From Pterois miles (Eukaryota; Chordata; Actinopteri; Perciformes; Scorpaenidae), in contig CAMQGK010000637.1 in NCBI GenBank assembly GCA_947000775.1, positions 21,816,001-21,880,000 of the forward strand: DNA of 64,000 nt. The letters run 5' to 3'. A model generated the notes under the pieces. That model ran no database searches, was not told the origin of the DNA, and saw only the letters and a program-made list of their open reading frames with translations. A program made the position numbers and the translations under genes. Positions 52,561 to 64,000 of the stretch are shown here, in pieces (position 1 is the stretch's first letter; the number at the start of each line of letters is the position of its first letter).

Positions 52561-53990
52561 AATTAACATAAAACCTAAAAAAAAAGGACAGAATGGAATG
52601 GATAATGTTAAAATGTGTCTATATTGCATGTTTTTACATCATCTGGCTCACATGGGTGTCTCCTACTGTGTCTTAAAGAAATGAAAGTAACGATGAATAC
52701 GAGGTTTTCAGTGAAAATATTTGTCAAGTATAGAAAAAGGACTTTATAACCAATGTAACTGCTGCACAGTGGTCCTGCAGTTTTGACATACAGTATCTGG
52801 CCTCTTTGAACGTGCTTCAGCTGTCTCATGCTGCTATGAAAACTCACACCAAGAAGGGTAATTTGTCAGGCCTGTTTTAAAGATGACTACATAGCAGTGT
52901 ATGGAATATTTCCCATCTGTCCCATACTGTTTCAAATGAATATATACATACAGGTCTTTTGTTTTTTACAGAAAAAAGCAGCAGGTGTCTAAGCCGCCAC
53001 ATTGAGTCTAAACAAATTAGCTGATCGCTAATAGTGCTCCTGGAGCTGGTAGGAAGGGTGTAGCAGCAGCAGCAGGACCAGTTGGGAGAGTCAGTTTAAA
53101 CTGCGGCAAGGTAACCAGGATACTGAGGAGTGTGAGCTTTCCCTTCCTCTGGCTTTAAACAAATATTGACTCGAGTTTAAAGTAGAGGCAAACAGGCTTT
53201 CAAGTAAAGAATGGCATGTTGGGCGGGCTTTCTAATAATGTCTCTACTTGTAAGGTGATGATGTTTCTTGAGGTAATAGAGTGAAGGAACAGTTTTACCA
53301 AGAAAAATGTTAAGGGGATAATCTGCAGGAGGGAACAAAGCTATTAAAGATTCAGTTTGCAGACATGCTGTACTGTGGGACAAAGACATCCAAATGTTAC
53401 AAAGGCACCACTCAAAATGTATTTTAATTATATGACATAATGTGTTTGACTTTCATAGAAAGTCATTGTTGGTCATTTATCATTTTTAAGCACAAAAAGC
53501 ATGGTTTTACTTGGATCATTCTTGGCTTTTTGGCGATTTTAAAGCATGAGTTTGAACCTTATCTTTAACAGAAAATTTTCTTTCTCATATAAATTCATTA
53601 TTTTCATAAACAATAAGTCAGTGTTTAAATTGGTCAGGGATCTGTTTGTGTTTAATGTGTTGTGGCACTGCATGTCATTCTGGATGCCATTATTCTTTTC
53701 TACCGGATAAATAAGTGTTGTTTTTGGATGAATTTATCTGTTTGAAGCGGGAATGTAAAATGTCAGTTTAATCTTTGGAAAGGTGATATAGTGCAGCTGC
53801 ACCGACTTCCAAATCACCTTGCTTCATCACCTGAGAGTGGTTAAAAGGAAAACACCAGTGTTCATTTACACAATAAGGCACTGAAAGGAAGATATACTCT
53901 TAAACTCAAGGAACAATAAATTTAATGAATGGTAAAAGTGTGATGGCTGAATGCTGCATTCAAATGGCAGATGGCCCATATCAGATGTCT
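52561..53990. other. intergenic, nothing recognised
   Basis: AT-rich non-coding DNA. Confidence 0.45.

Positions 53991-53991
<1 letters not shown>

Positions 53992-54021
<30 letters not shown>
53992..54021. repeat. microsatellite (GT)n
   Basis: About 15 GT units. Confidence 0.95.
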
Positions 54022-54024
<3 letters not shown>

Positions 54025-54049
54025 GTTTAGTTAATGATTAACATAACCT

Positions 54050-54425
54050 CCCATTAAGCCCATCTCTGTGCTCCCTGGCGCTCGCCTGCAGCTTCGCTTC
54101 ATGACGTAGGAGATGGACGGTAATGAATAGCCCCCCAGTGGAAAATACATGTTGTCAACATGAGTGTGCCAACGGGGAAAATGATTATCAGAAAAGCACC
54201 AAAGGGAGATACGGAGATTATCATCCGTATCGTTGTAAATGTCAACCTGATACCAACCAGGGGCAGTTCGTTAAAACAGGAACACACTGCTGGCTGAAGA
54301 ATAAACAGGGAATGACCATCACTGTCAGTTACAGCTTTATCAGCAGTGCAGAATCATTACTGGCCTGAACCGACAGGTGTGTCTGCTAAAAGCCAGAAGG
54401 TCATGAATATGACTGAGATTCATAA
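54050..54425. other. unique block, candidate conserved non-coding element
   Basis: A balanced-composition, repeat-free block about 0.65-1 kb downstream of mir-375. It has an open plus-strand frame (54123-54368) rich in cysteine, but no splice or initiation context convinces. Its texture resembles conserved regulatory DNA. Confidence 0.3.
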
Positions 54426-55069
54426 TTTCACTTTTACCTTTTTAGTAAAAACAAGAAAACACATGTTGGATTTAACTTTTTTTTTTTTTTTATCTATGAA
54501 CTTCCCGCCTTGATAACCTGAGTCAGTCAAACAAATTCACCCTCTGTGCTTTTCTTTTTTTTACCTATTCAACACAGATGTATTTAATTATCTACTCACA
54601 TGAGTCAGGAAATTACTTTTCCAGTTTTTTTTAAGTTGACTTTTGGATGAATGATTGTGACTCCAGTAGTCAGGTAACATGTTGTCCAAGGCTGACACGG
54701 CTCTCTTTTGAGCATTGCCTGCAGCCAGCTGTATGCAAATAAGGCAATCTATTGAGTGGAATAAGCTACACCTGGTGCTTCAGTTACTGAGACTATGCTG
54801 TTATCAGGTCATCTTAGATGGAGCAATGGTCCTCATTCATTGCTGATGTGTTTTCTTACAAATACCTTCTACATTTGTGAAGATTTTCAAGACTTTCATT
54901 ACTCTAATTTGGCTCAGCGTGGCCGCAATACCTGGTCTTACCCATCTGGCAAACTTTAAAATAACCCAACCAAAACCAACACTCCATTATTTGACTGAAC
55001 TGAGGCTTGACAGTGTTAACAACAGTGATGCAACAGTGATGCTGTGTCTTTTCCAGTAGCCAACCCGTA

Positions 55070-55138
55070 CCTGCATAACGCGAGCCGAACGAACAAAACT
55101 TCATCTTCAGGTATTGTACGTGTGGCTCAACGTGAAGC
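55070..55138 (-). ncRNA. mir375: microRNA mir-375 precursor
   Basis: The mature 3p strand lies at 55097-55076. It begins UUUGUUCGUUCGG and continues CUCGCGUUA, identical to the fish miR-375 I know. The 5p arm (ACGUUGAGCCACACGUACAA) pairs with it. GAGCC pairs with GGCUC, then after a small internal loop ACG and ACAA pair toward the loop. The loop is about 16 bases, CCUGAAGAUGAAG. miR-375 is expressed in pancreatic islets and pituitary, where it limits insulin release and supports islet growth. Its position upstream of cryba2 on the same strand matches the mammalian locus between CRYBA2 and CFAP65. Confidence 0.96.
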
Positions 55139-55422
55139 AAATACGGACATGAAAAAGTCACAAAAAACGATCACAGCGTGACGATGATCCAGTTGATCCA
55201 ACGTAACAGCTGGCTTCTCTGCTGTCGGATCACCTTTGGAGGAAGATTTGGAGAAGTTAGAACACCAACATGTTACACCCTTGTGAGAAGTGACGGAAAT
55301 AAGAGATGAATGAAGCCTACCTTTAGAGGAAGCAAAGTGATGAAGGCCAAAATGTGCAAGCTTGGTCAGCTTTGGCTCACCTTTACACGCACTGAATGTG
55401 TGTTGTGTGTGACAGGTATACA

Positions 55423-55431
55423 CCTTTTATA
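55423..55431 (-). promoter_or_regulatory. TATA box of pri-mir-375
   Basis: TATAAAAGG on the minus strand, about 285 bases upstream of the hairpin, with a GC box (GGGGCGGGG, 55490-55498) about 60 bases further up. A start near 55395 is predicted. A TATA-containing endocrine-selective promoter close to the hairpin is described for the mammalian gene. Confidence 0.55.
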
Positions 55432-55439
55432 CCTCTACG

Positions 55440-55440
55440 T

Positions 55441-55490
<50 letters not shown>
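55440..55490. repeat. microsatellite (CT)n
   Basis: About 25 CT units lying between the GC box and the TATA box of mir-375. Read on the minus strand it is (GA)n, the GAGA-type sequence. Confidence 0.95.
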
Positions 55491-55492
<2 letters not shown>

Positions 55493-55590
55493 CGCCCCTC
55501 ATGGATGAAAAACTGAGGATCCTCAGGGCGAGCATAGACACCTGTCGCATGGTGCTGTTGCTCTGATCCAATATTGACATAAAGGGGGAG

Positions 55591-55593
<3 letters not shown>

Positions 55594-55623
<30 letters not shown>

Positions 55624-55640
55624 AGACACACACACACACA
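55594..55640. repeat. (GT)n then (CA)n inverted microsatellite
   Basis: A GT run followed after GAGAGA by a CA run, able to form a small hairpin. A (CTC)n run follows at 55689-55711. Confidence 0.9.
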
Positions 55641-55711
55641 AAATGCATTTCTCTTACCAACCCTTCCCTCCATCCAAAGCCCCCTCCCTCCTCCTCCTCC
55701 TCCTCCTCTTC

Positions 55712-58700
55712 CTCCTCTGTGCCAGGCAACGTGTCTGACCTTTGTGCCTGCGTCCATCTGTAAAAAGGTGCATTGTAAGGTCGCTACCTGCCGACTCACT
55801 TCGTTGTGGGCATCATTTCCATATCATATGCCTTGCAAATGACTTTCTGCTGATGGCTGGTTCACCTTGCCTGACAACTTTGGGAAAACCGGCTCACTGT
55901 GGAATCTTCCAGGTGTTCTCGGAGGAAAATGCTTGGGGTTCAAACTGCCACTTAAAGGAAAATCCACCCTGACACATGAGGAAATGACATAGCCAAAGGC
56001 ATGCATACTTCCCCAAACAGGAAATCAAATGATCAAGATTTAAATTAATGACAGCTGTTGGAGTTGGTCAAAAGATGTTAGTGCTCTGTGTGCTTTTCTT
56101 TAGCTGAGTGGCCTCTGATTAAGAATGGTATGTTTGAGTGGTAATAATACAGAAAATTATTGGTATTTGAAATAAGAAGATTATTTAAAAAAAAAAAAAA
56201 AAAAGCTGTATAATTTGCCAACTGACAACAGAACCTGTTCCACGCGACATGAACGACAACAACGAGCCAATCAGAGATCTTGTTACTGCTCAGTGGGTTG
56301 GGCCTCTTTGGTTGCAAACTTACTGCATGTCTTTAAATTAAAGGGACAGCCCTCCAATTTGACACCCAAAACTTTCTTATTAACTTCATTAACTTTCTTA
56401 ATTCATCATGGTTGTGCTTCTCAGCTTGTTTTATAATGTCTTTAGTTGCTCTGGAGCTTTCTGGAGCTTTTTGTCATGGCTGGAAAAGGTACTCTGATGA
56501 TGTCATCAGGGTTATCTTAAGTTAGGTTTGAAACTAGTCCCAAAAGACAAACAAGTCCCAGCTTTACAGGGGCCCAATACAGAGTTTAAAAAGAAAACAA
56601 ATGAGATAGACTATGAAAAGACAGTCAACCCAATAAGAAATATGTTTAAAAGTTTATTTAAAGGAAGAGTAATTACATAAAATGACTTGATTTTACCATG
56701 ATTATTAATTATTTTGACAACTTGAAATACAATTTTGCACACGTGCCATATTGCATGATTTGTACTGTAAATTAAGGCCAACAACATATCTTTATTATAT
56801 TGTTATACTAAATTAACCACCTGTAGTGATCAAAACAAAAAGAAACTCATGATTTACATTGACAGTATTCATGTTTTATTTAATTATAAGTGATTCACTT
56901 CAAACTGAAATTATGCTCTGGCCCATTGTCAAGTCAAATCAAGATATTGTTATTCTTAATTTATTGCTCAGTAGAATTATCTCTGACGTTCAGTTATTGT
57001 TATTTTATGGAGCCTTGTATGGGCTTGTATGAGTCAACAGTGCGTTTTCAGCTTACACTTAAGGTAATATCAGATAACGTGAAAACTACCAGGTAAAATT
57101 TGTCCAAAATGAGGACAAAAAGTCTTCATTGTAGTTCATTTCATTGTATATTGATTATTGGTACATTATTCACAGCCCCATCAGTATAAAGGTGACATTT
57201 TATTCAAATATTACATTCTCATTTTGAAATACAGCATATAAACTGTGCTAAATCACATAGTAATGGAGATAATCCAGTGTAATCCAGATTTTACAGTATG
57301 GTCAAATACCACTACTACTATAATAATGTGTTCTGATGTAACATTTAAACATATATCTTATATGTGAATCATAATACTTGATTGTAAATTAATCAGCATG
57401 TTAAGTATGTCCAAACTGAGAATGACAAACTATTTACAGAAGGTAGAAAACATATCTCACTTCTTCAACCACAAGGATGTGTAAATTTAAACAAATAAAA
57501 TAATTGTATAGTATTATTACATTAAGTACATATATGTACAGTACGGGAGCAATGCGGAAAATTAAAATTGGAAAACAGCATTTTTCAAAACAGGATTTAT
57601 TGAAGTATTCACATTACAAAATAAGACCTTGCATTTCTTTTTTCAGTCATAATGGGAAAATACATGGAGGGAAAAAGTCAAACAAGGTCTGTTTCTAATA
57701 AGAAACTTTACATGTATTCATTAAACAAGTATGAGAATACCACGACGCCATTCGATTGCATGCAGGCCAGGAAATAACAGCAACTGTCATGGCCCCAGGA
57801 CACAGGCGACAAAAAATCTGTTTACATTTAGAGGGAGGTGTCACAAACTGAAGGTAATTTTCTTTGTCTTAACAAAACGAACTATAAATGCATGAGAACT
57901 GATCATGTAACATTACAACTGAATTTAGAAAAAATCATCGCCTCATCTCAGTAGCTCATATTTTAAGTTACGCAATATGGACGGAAGACACTGGACTTAA
58001 GACAGTTGCGACGACTAAACCGGCTACATTCGGTATTCCCTTTAAATTAACGAAACAATCTGAGGGGCTTTACGCTGATCATCCAAACAACTGCAGCTGT
58101 TGAGAAAGGTTGAAAAATAAATATCAAGCAGGCCGAACACTCAAATTGTCCAGAATTCTGTCACATCCGCTTTAGGGCATCAAAATCAATTAGCCAAATC
58201 AAAAGCCACCATTTTGTATTTAACCCATTAAATTCATCACAAAGTTAAAAAAGCATAGTTAATTCAGGACCACAGTCTAAATATTATTTGAAACCCATCG
58301 TCTATTACTGCATTGTGATTGGACGGGCTGTTCCCTCTGAGCAAACTAACTGTAGGTACAGGCTTAAAATCAGCTTCAGTTCAACACTTGTACCTCTGCA
58401 ACTCTCTGGAAAATTCCCTGAATTACAACTTAAATATTACAAAACCATTAAAAGGTTTGTCAAAGTCAAAGGTTTACAAATGTTGGTCTAGTGTTTCAGC
58501 AGTTATACAAAAGCATACAGATGAATGGTGGTCTTCAGTCTGAAGTCTTGTAATCCTGCTTTAACGAACAAATCCTCAGGGTACTTTAGCAGCCAACTCA
58601 TTTAAAACCAAAAAAAACTCGCTGTTCTAGGTAATCCACATCACATCTCCAACTCTGCATGGTTTGACCTGGACAGGAGGCATTCACTATCGTAAAGGAA

Positions 58701-58755
58701 TACTGAAACATCTTCCACCTTGTCAGACATACCTTCTTCAGATCAAGTTGTACAG
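55712..58755. other. intergenic between mir-375 and umps, no gene recognised
   Basis: AT-rich DNA with a poly(A) run at 56186-56203. Minus-strand AATAAA motifs near 56653 and 57596 could serve a longer umps 3'UTR. No exon of cfap65, the expected neighbour, was seen. Confidence 0.45.
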
Positions 58756-58761
58756 TTTATT
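58756..58761 (-). terminator. poly(A) signal of umps
   Basis: AATAAA on the minus strand about 195 bases after the stop codon. A GGTATGTCTGAC stretch lies nearby but on the upstream side, so the downstream element is unclear. Confidence 0.5.
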
Positions 58762-58955
58762 GACGGGAGGGAATCAGAAGAACACAGTTAAATCAGCATA
58801 TTAGAATCAGTGTCTGGTTCCCTATACCTGCCAGGTACCTCCCGCAAACGTCTACATATGTTTTATGTATACAACTACGTGCACAGTAGTCCGTATTAGA
58901 GCTGTTGGTTAAATTTGAAATTAGACATAGCAATGTGAATACCAGTCCTGAGCAC

Positions 58956-61900
58956 CTACTGGCCATTCTGGCCCAATCTCTTTGTGTAAGCCCCCCAGCC
59001 TGCCTTTCTGTAAGACTCAGCAGCTTTCAGCCTATCAGGGGCCCCCAGGATACCCCGACCGACGATGATGATGTCAGAGCCTTTGTTGCAGAGGACTTCC
59101 TCTGGGGTGGTGTACTGCTGGCCCAACTCATCACCTGGAAGAGAGGAGGATGGGGGAAAAATGGGCGAGGAGGGGAGATGGAGAATCAGGGGAGGTTGTT
59201 GAGGAATGATTGCTAGCAGGCCCAGTAACCATTTCTTGTACTAGAGCTCCTCCTTGTGTCCAAGAGGAGCCACAACAAGTTATTTACACCTTTTTCCTGC
59301 CCATGTTTAAGCCTCCGCACACCCACTCAGTGTTTTCAGTTATTCTGGCTCATTAGACCTCTAGGTGCAACAGATCTAACAGGAGACTGAAGATGATGCT
59401 ACACACTCACACAGTCCTGAGCAGAGGTCTAATCAGCCAGATTAACTGAAAACACCTGTGCAGCTGTTCAGAGGCTTTAAGGCTTTAAAGAGAAATCACC
59501 TATCGGAAAAATAAAAATCCTACAGCAATTGTTGTGCCACACATTGTCCTAATATTGGGATACCATGTATAAAAAGGGCTTACTGTCCTACACTGTTCAC
59601 CTAATATCAATGATAACACATCAGACACCTTTAAAGCTGAAAGTCTGCACTTTAACCCTGTAGTGGTTGTTTCATTTCAAATCTAATGTGTGTCCTCTGC
59701 AAACTGACAGACCGCTTACTCAGCTGACGTGTGTCATGCTGCTATTGTTGCGTCAAGTACTGTTTCCCATTTCTCATGACCTAAACCTGAACCAACCCTA
59801 TCCCTAACTACAGAGAGGGGAACTATCATGTTGCAGGAGGGAAACACTACTCAACGGAGCATGCAAGAAAACATTGCATCTTAAAAAGTTGCCAGTAGCT
59901 GCCAACGGTGAATTAAATTATTTTTTCTCAGTTTATAGATCTTTTGAAACTTGGTAAACAGTGTAAATGGACATTTGTATTCACAATGTTTGTTAATGCA
60001 GTAGCTAACCAGACATAAACTGGAATAGCTAACTAAACTAGAGCAATCTAACTGTTGGCACAAGTGAGTAAATTAACTCATTAAAAACACAAATGGTTTA
60101 AAAACAAAGCCTTGGGTCTTTACAAACAGATAAGATGTACGTCTTGATTTGCATGTAGAGCGGGAAAGTGAGATCTGATCACAAACTATTTCACAGTTTC
60201 CTTTTAATTACACGTAAATAGAAACTTGTGAATGTAAATGACAACATTTCTAGGAAAACAAAAATTGACCAAATACAAAGAAATGTTACCTCCAGCCTTC
60301 ATCTGCACCCCTGGGGTCATGTGGATGAACTCAGGTCTCTTTGTGATCTTAGAGCCACAGATAAACCCAATCACAAAGTCTGAGTGCTCCTCTGCCATCG
60401 TCACCTGGAGAAATACCACGTAACAGAGATAAACTGTAAACTGGGAACCCTGAACAATGAGCCATACATCTGAGTAAACTTAGAATATGCAGAGAGATGC
60501 CTACCACAGCCTGTGTGTATTCACCAGTAGCCAGTGACCCCTGGGAGCTCATCTGTGCTATGAGCAAACAGCCTCGGCCCAAAGGCTTTCCTACAGCACT
60601 GAGGCCCTTCACTACCCCGGGCCCCGGCACCGCATGGGCATTCACTATGTGGGACCACGATGAGATCTGGTACAAACCACCTTGGAAATGGATGAAGATA
60701 CTTAAAATATCAAAAAAAATTTTCAAAAGTCATCTTGAAGACAGATTTATTTCATACATACTGTAAGTCCGCTCACCTTCATACTGATGCTTGACTGTGT
60801 TCCCAATGTCTGCAAACTTGCGATCTTCAAAGATGAGGAAGTTGTGTTTCTCAGCCAAAGCCTGCAGTTTCTGGCTGAAGGACACTGTGTAGTCCTGTTA
60901 GCAGACACGAGAAGAGCGTTAGATTATTTGTCCCGATGATGTTCTTCTTCTTGTAAAATATGCACTGGTTTCCCTCCGACCTTCAGGATGTCTACATGGG
61001 TCTTCAGCATGCAGATGTTGGGACCAAGAGAGTCGGCCAGCTGGAGAAGCTCCTCGCTGCTCATCACATCGGCGGACACACAGAGGTTAGACTGCTTCTC
61101 CTCCATGGTTGTCAGCAGCTTTGACGCCAGAGGGTGGACGTCTGCAGACAAAAATGCAATATTCACTTTTTAAAATAATTTTAATTTATAAATGCTTTAA
61201 AAAGATTGTAAAATCATACCCCAAGAGTGGAAAGTATGCATTTAAAGTTAGATGCAACTATGCAAAGACAAGGTTGTCAGTTATATTCACTTTATAGAAC
61301 TAGCGCTGGTGATTTGTCTAACTTGGAAGACGACATACTTGGTAGTTTGGCTCTGTCTGCATAGCTCAACTCCATATTCTTCTCCATACATGGCTTCTTG
61401 GAGGCAGGAACCTCATTGCCATTCCCCTCCTTGGGGCTGAAAGAGGAAAATTGCAAACTGTTACATGTGAAGTACCGGTATGCATTAAAACACACACAAA
61501 GTGTCCACGGTATCTTAGGGTGGAAACTGTGCGTCTGTACCTAAAAGTGTTGTTGTCCTGGATGAACTTGCGGACGCTCTGGGCGGTTTGGGTGTCGATG
61601 CGTTTGGCTGCCAGCAGCACGTCGAGCAGCTTGAACATGGAAATGATGGGATGGAGGCGGATCCCCTGAGAAGCCAACATCTCTACACCGCCTTGCTCTC
61701 TATCCATAAGTACGACGGCATCTGTCACCTGGAACCGATAAAAGATGTCAAAAGATGGTTATAACCATTTGTGCTGCCCTTGGTAACATTACTGCAGTGC
61801 TTGATGGGCTTCTGTAACCTTTACGATGATCATGCAGACAAAAAAAGTATCATTTCTACCGAGATTTTTTTTGATAGTGCACCTTCAGTCCCCCGTTGTA

Positions 61901-63568
61901 GAGCACTTCAGCCGTCTCCAGGATGCTGCTGCCGCTGGTCACCGTGTCCTCAATGATCAGGCATGTGTCCCCCTCACGAAATGAGCCCTCCACCAGACGC
62001 TTGGTTCCTAGAAGGGTTACATAAGGAGTCTTATCAATCCCTGTTCTTGACAAACTTATTATTGTGGCACTCTTATTCAAGGCCATGGCAAAGTTATCTT
62101 GCAATGGAGAGAATGTTTCTGCTGATTCCCGAGTACACATAGGGGTTGTCTCAGAGCAGAGGGAAACTTTACTTTCTACATTTTCTAGAAAGGTCTTTTC
62201 ACCTTTGTAGTGACAGAGGGATGAAAGGTTAACAAACAGCTTTGCATGCAGGTCAACGTCCACTGTTTTTAAAAAGGAACAATGTACTTATCTAAACCAG
62301 CTGAGATTATTTAAAAAGATAAACCAGCTCTCAGCTAAGCAGGTCAGACAACCACTCCTGCTTTGTTTTTTTAAATGTTAACTTTCAATAATGTTGCTCC
62401 TTATCAGAGCAAACTTCATAGTCCTGCTCCTTGTACACAAGGCCCTTCATGGACTAGGACCAACTTACACCGCCAGCTCCCTCACTTACTATCTGCCTCC
62501 AAGAACACTCTGATCATCTGCTGCTGGTCTATTGGAGGTTCCCTACAGTAGTCAAAGGAATTAGGGTCAAAATTAGGGATGCAGCAAAAATGCAACAGTA
62601 AGTGTTTGTTTGACAGTTGAGAGAAAAGACCTGCTATAACATCACTGAAGAGTTGAGGGATTAGTGAACATTTAACAGATATAGAGCAACCCCCCGAGGA
62701 GGAGCGCCGGGCTGTGAAGCAAATTTTCAGAGCAGCGGTACGGTTCAACGGCGGTACTACAACTTCTGTCTGTCATGTGACGTCATTGGGCCCAAAACAC
62801 TTTTTCTCATAGACTTACATTAGGAAAAAGACGTCTGTAACTCAGCGGATCATTTTTTTTTTAATCACACATTAATAGCCCTTGTTTAAATCATTAAGTC
62901 CTAAAAGAATATAATTATTTCCCTTCTTCCGTTCATGTGAATGAGCGCCAGACAGAGGGCTGAAAGGCGAAGTCAAAGGAAACGCTCCTGCGTCTGCTTT
63001 AAGATATTCCTTAACTAGTCCCACAGTGGAGAAATTCACAATTTATTTTTTTATTTTTTTTAAATTTATTCACAGTTTATGGGCCCAATGGATGCAGAAG
63101 CTCACCGGATGATCCCGGTGCTTTATCACTCAGCAGTTGATCAGTTCACGCACCACTGAGCAACTCTCATAGGAATGAACGGGAATCCGCTCATGCTGTA
63201 TCCAGCTTTCATTGTTCATCCATGGTATAGAGCAGTGCAGCAGCTCCACATGGCATCAACCTAACATATATATAAGCTTAGGCTCTGATATAAATCACTG
63301 TCCAGATCAAAATGGGTTCATCCATCCTAACAAAATGCTTTTCTGGCTGTTTGGTCAATAGTCTACATCTGATGATTGAATGATTGAAGCTGAGCTAGCC
63401 GTCCAGCCACCCACCATAGTCCTTGGCCTCCTTCCTCCTGATGAGCATCGGCAGTTCATGTCTGGAGCAGATGATCGTGGCCAAAGGCAGGGCTGTGTAA
63501 GGCACCCCGCACACTGAGTCAAACTGTAGCTCCTCTTCTAGCACTCGCTGGTAGATTAGACTGGACAC
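58956..63568 (-). CDS. umps: uridine 5'-monophosphate synthase, partial (exons 2-10)
   Basis: Bifunctional enzyme of de novo pyrimidine synthesis: orotate phosphoribosyltransferase (N-terminal) and OMP decarboxylase (C-terminal). Minus-strand exons: 63568-63415, 62007-61883, 61728-61541, 61436-61339, 61141-60981, 60894-60777, 60680-60505, 60404-60290, 59134-58956. All join in phase to 437 residues plus stop. Exon 1 (about 52 residues in human) lies outside the window. The OPRT part has VCGVPYTALPLAT, MLIRRKEAKDYG and the PRPP loop IIEDTVTSGSS (69-79). The decarboxylase part has SADV (S211, D213), LKTHVD (K235, H237), FEDRKFADIGNTVK (D266, K268, D271) and VGRG (R405). By my recall of human UMPS numbering these equal S257, D259, K281, H283, D312, K314, D317 and R451. 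All catalytic residues are present. The domain linker is a few residues longer than in human. Donor GTCGGA after 60981 is weak. Confidence 0.95.
59306..59488. mobile_element. short foldback element, copy 2 (umps last intron)
   Basis: The left arm (CAGTGTTTTCAGTTATTCTG then GCTCATTAGACCTC) is the inverse of the right arm (GAGGTCTAATCAGCCAGATT then AACTGAAAACACCTG). The pairing extends outward through GGCTTTAA/TTTAAGCC. It is the same element as at 15709-15905 and lies in the 1155-base intron between umps exons 9 and 10. Confidence 0.75.
62008..63414. other. umps intron 2 with repeat remnants
   Basis: A 1.4-kb intron holding the LINE fragment at 62400-62520 and a LINE-tail-like piece (AGTCCCACAGTGGAGAAATT) at about 63005-63050. 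The open frame continuing left of exon 3 up to 62263 is intronic. Confidence 0.6.
62395..62520 (+). mobile_element. L2-like LINE fragment in umps intron 2
   Basis: The plus strand reads LLLVHKALHGLGPTYTASSL, then YLPP, the KALHG-type C-terminal motif of teleost L2-like LINEs. It is a short dead fragment antisense to umps. Confidence 0.6.
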
Positions 63569-64000
63569 CTGCAGATACAGCATGACGAAAAGGTGAAGGC
63601 TCAAACGCAGCAGTGTTCTAGGTGAGGGCTGCGACAATAAAGGTACATGCAAGTCCTGAACATTAAAATGGACCTGAATTTTCCAACCATGTGAGATCTT
63701 TTTTTTTTTTTTTTTTGGAAACGTTTTATCAATTTATTGACCCCAGGCTAGAAATTAACCCAGGGCCTACTGTTTATGTTTAAACCCAATAAAATGGTTG
63801 TTAAAGAGTAGTTGGAATCGATTGTACTGAGACCTCTAGAAGTGATAAACTCAACAATTTTCATGCCTTTTTGGTGGAACCTCTGAATGATTACTTGGTT
63901 CACTTAACATGATCAAATAAGAGCAAGCTTTACCTGTATACTATATATAGTACGGGACCCGAATATGAGCAGATTCACTCATTCATTCAAGCAAATTCCA
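63569..64000. other. umps intron 1 (partial)
   Basis: From the CTGCAG acceptor to the window edge there is no exon-1 sequence. A poly(T) run lies at 63700-63717. The start codon and promoter of umps are therefore outside. Confidence 0.6.

Noticed and set aside
54123..54368. Small secreted cysteine-rich protein
   Set aside because: No signal peptide, no initiation or splice context; kept only as a candidate conserved block.
62008..62263. In-frame extension of umps exon 3
   Set aside because: CTTCTAG acceptor and family alignment place the exon start at 62007; the extension is intronic.

Overview
The window is nuclear DNA from a teleost fish, most likely a percomorph. The signs are abundant dinucleotide microsatellites, short introns, and interspersed repeats I recognise from percomorph genomes (L2-like LINE ends, tRNA-derived SINEs, Tc1 and hAT remnants, foldback MITEs). 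Less than 5% is coding. Four protein genes and one microRNA can be supported: cdk5r2 (+, single exon, 20255-21142), fev (-, three coding exons, 33997-36631), cryba2 (-, four coding exons plus an untranslated first exon, 43240 to about 46062), mir-375 (-, hairpin about 55070-55138) and umps (-, exons 2-10, 58956-63568; exon 1 lies beyond the right edge). An unrecognised coding-like terminal exon on the minus strand (4828-5050) is a weaker candidate. 

Layout: 1-20 kb is gene-poor and repeat-rich apart from that candidate. 20-23 kb is cdk5r2 with a CpG-rich first part and a 3'UTR of about 1.75 kb. 23-33 kb is repeats. 33-37 kb is fev with putative regulatory motifs in intron 1 and upstream. 37-43 kb is intergenic with a deleted Tc1 element. 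43-46 kb is cryba2 with a TATA promoter and a Maf-like palindrome. 46-55 kb is intergenic, with a large foldback repeat at 48.6-49.4 kb. 55 kb is mir-375 with its own TATA box. 59-63.6 kb is umps. 

The order and strands cdk5r2(+) fev(-) cryba2(-) mir-375(-) match what I recall of human 2q35. There CFAP65 follows MIR375; here umps follows instead. The genes are not an operon and do different jobs: a neuronal CDK5 activator, a serotonergic ETS factor, a lens structural protein, an endocrine microRNA, and the last two steps of UMP synthesis. All exon joins for fev, cryba2 and umps were made by hand from splice signals and reading phase, and each gives an uninterrupted protein of the expected length. 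I found no clearly new biological system. The best leads are the unassigned exon, the intron-rich umps, the promoter motif arrays and several inverted-repeat elements.
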